From NCBI GenBank assembly GCA_033085395.1, contig JANQBS010000367.1:1-32504 (forward strand): a stretch of DNA of 32,504 bases, in the 5' to 3' direction. Position numbers and translations under genes: made by a program. Source of the stretch: Xanthoparmelia taractica. Lineage: Eukaryota > Ascomycota > Lecanoromycetes > Lecanorales > Parmeliaceae. Position 1 is the stretch's first letter. Each line of letters begins with the position of its first letter. Shown one piece after another: positions 32,429 to 32,504 of the stretch. The notes beneath the pieces were generated by a model. That model ran no database searches. It worked only from the letters and a program-made list of their open reading frames with translations, and was not told the origin of the DNA.

Positions 32429-32504
32429 ACGGGTCGGAAAGGTGTGGTATCTATTAAACATAGTCGTTTTCAACTTTTTTTCAACTTTTTTTAAAAAATT
32501 ATAT
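32429..32504 (-). mobile_element. MITE family 1, truncated copy at window edge
   Basis: Begins ACGGGTCGGAAAGGTGTGGT and continues through the CGTTTTCAACTTTTT tract, matching the first 76 bp of the copy at 18003. The rest lies beyond the window. It is oppositely oriented to the partial copy at 1-71. Confidence 0.85.

Noticed and set aside
1..32504. CRISPR arrays, rRNA and tRNA genes, bacterial operons
   Set aside because: No regularly spaced repeats, rRNA-like blocks or tRNA-like hairpins with conserved loops were seen. Spliced genes and RIP-like decay indicate a fungal nuclear genome.

Overview
The window looks like nuclear DNA of a filamentous ascomycete (Pezizomycotina). Two intact, short-intron genes, a urease and an Artemis/SNM1-type nuclease, sit in a GC-balanced island (about 20.6-27.5 kb) between two very AT-rich blocks (about 0.07-20.6 kb and 27.8-32.4 kb). 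The AT-rich blocks are decayed transposons with the pattern expected of repeat-induced point mutation (RIP): by eye TpA is everywhere, CpA is scarce, CpG persists, frames are full of stops, and family motifs survive only after many C-to-T or G-to-A changes. I cannot name the species.

Left block: (1) the tail of a ~274-bp miniature inverted-repeat element (MITE) at 1-71; (2) gypsy copy A (Ty3/gypsy LTR retrotransposon, minus strand, 274-7929) with a whole 3' LTR and a clipped 5' LTR; (3) copia copy C (Ty1/copia, minus strand, about 7930-12387), which lacks most of its integrase and is inserted in gypsy copy B; (4) gypsy copy B (plus strand, 12388-16427), same family as A in opposite orientation, so A and B form ~4-kb inverted arms. 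The last ~0.7 kb of B is free of RIP. (5) Two copies of an unidentified terminal-inverted-repeat element: D (18362-20171) and a broken relative D' (16428-16854 plus 17298-18002). Two MITE copies in opposite orientation (16855-17128, 18003-18275) flank the displaced half of D'; their target-site duplications are exchanged, which shows that recombination between the MITEs inverted the segment between them. (6) A different, GC-richer MITE (20644-20882) lies just upstream of the urease promoter.

Gene island: the urease (21094-23987, plus, 8 exons, 836 aa) and the nuclease (24262-27298, minus, 11 exons, 785 aa) are convergent, with 274 bp between stop codons. Both read cleanly, keep their family catalytic residues and use 45-139-bp introns. 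Urease serves nitrogen assimilation from urea; the nuclease family serves DNA end-processing or crosslink repair. I see no functional link between them beyond sharing the island.

Right block: a partly GC-normal transition (27.4-28.14 kb) with what may be the acidic tail of a mobile-element protein, then ~4.3 kb of RIP-like AT-rich sequence that I could not assign, ending in the head of another copy of the first MITE (32429-32504).
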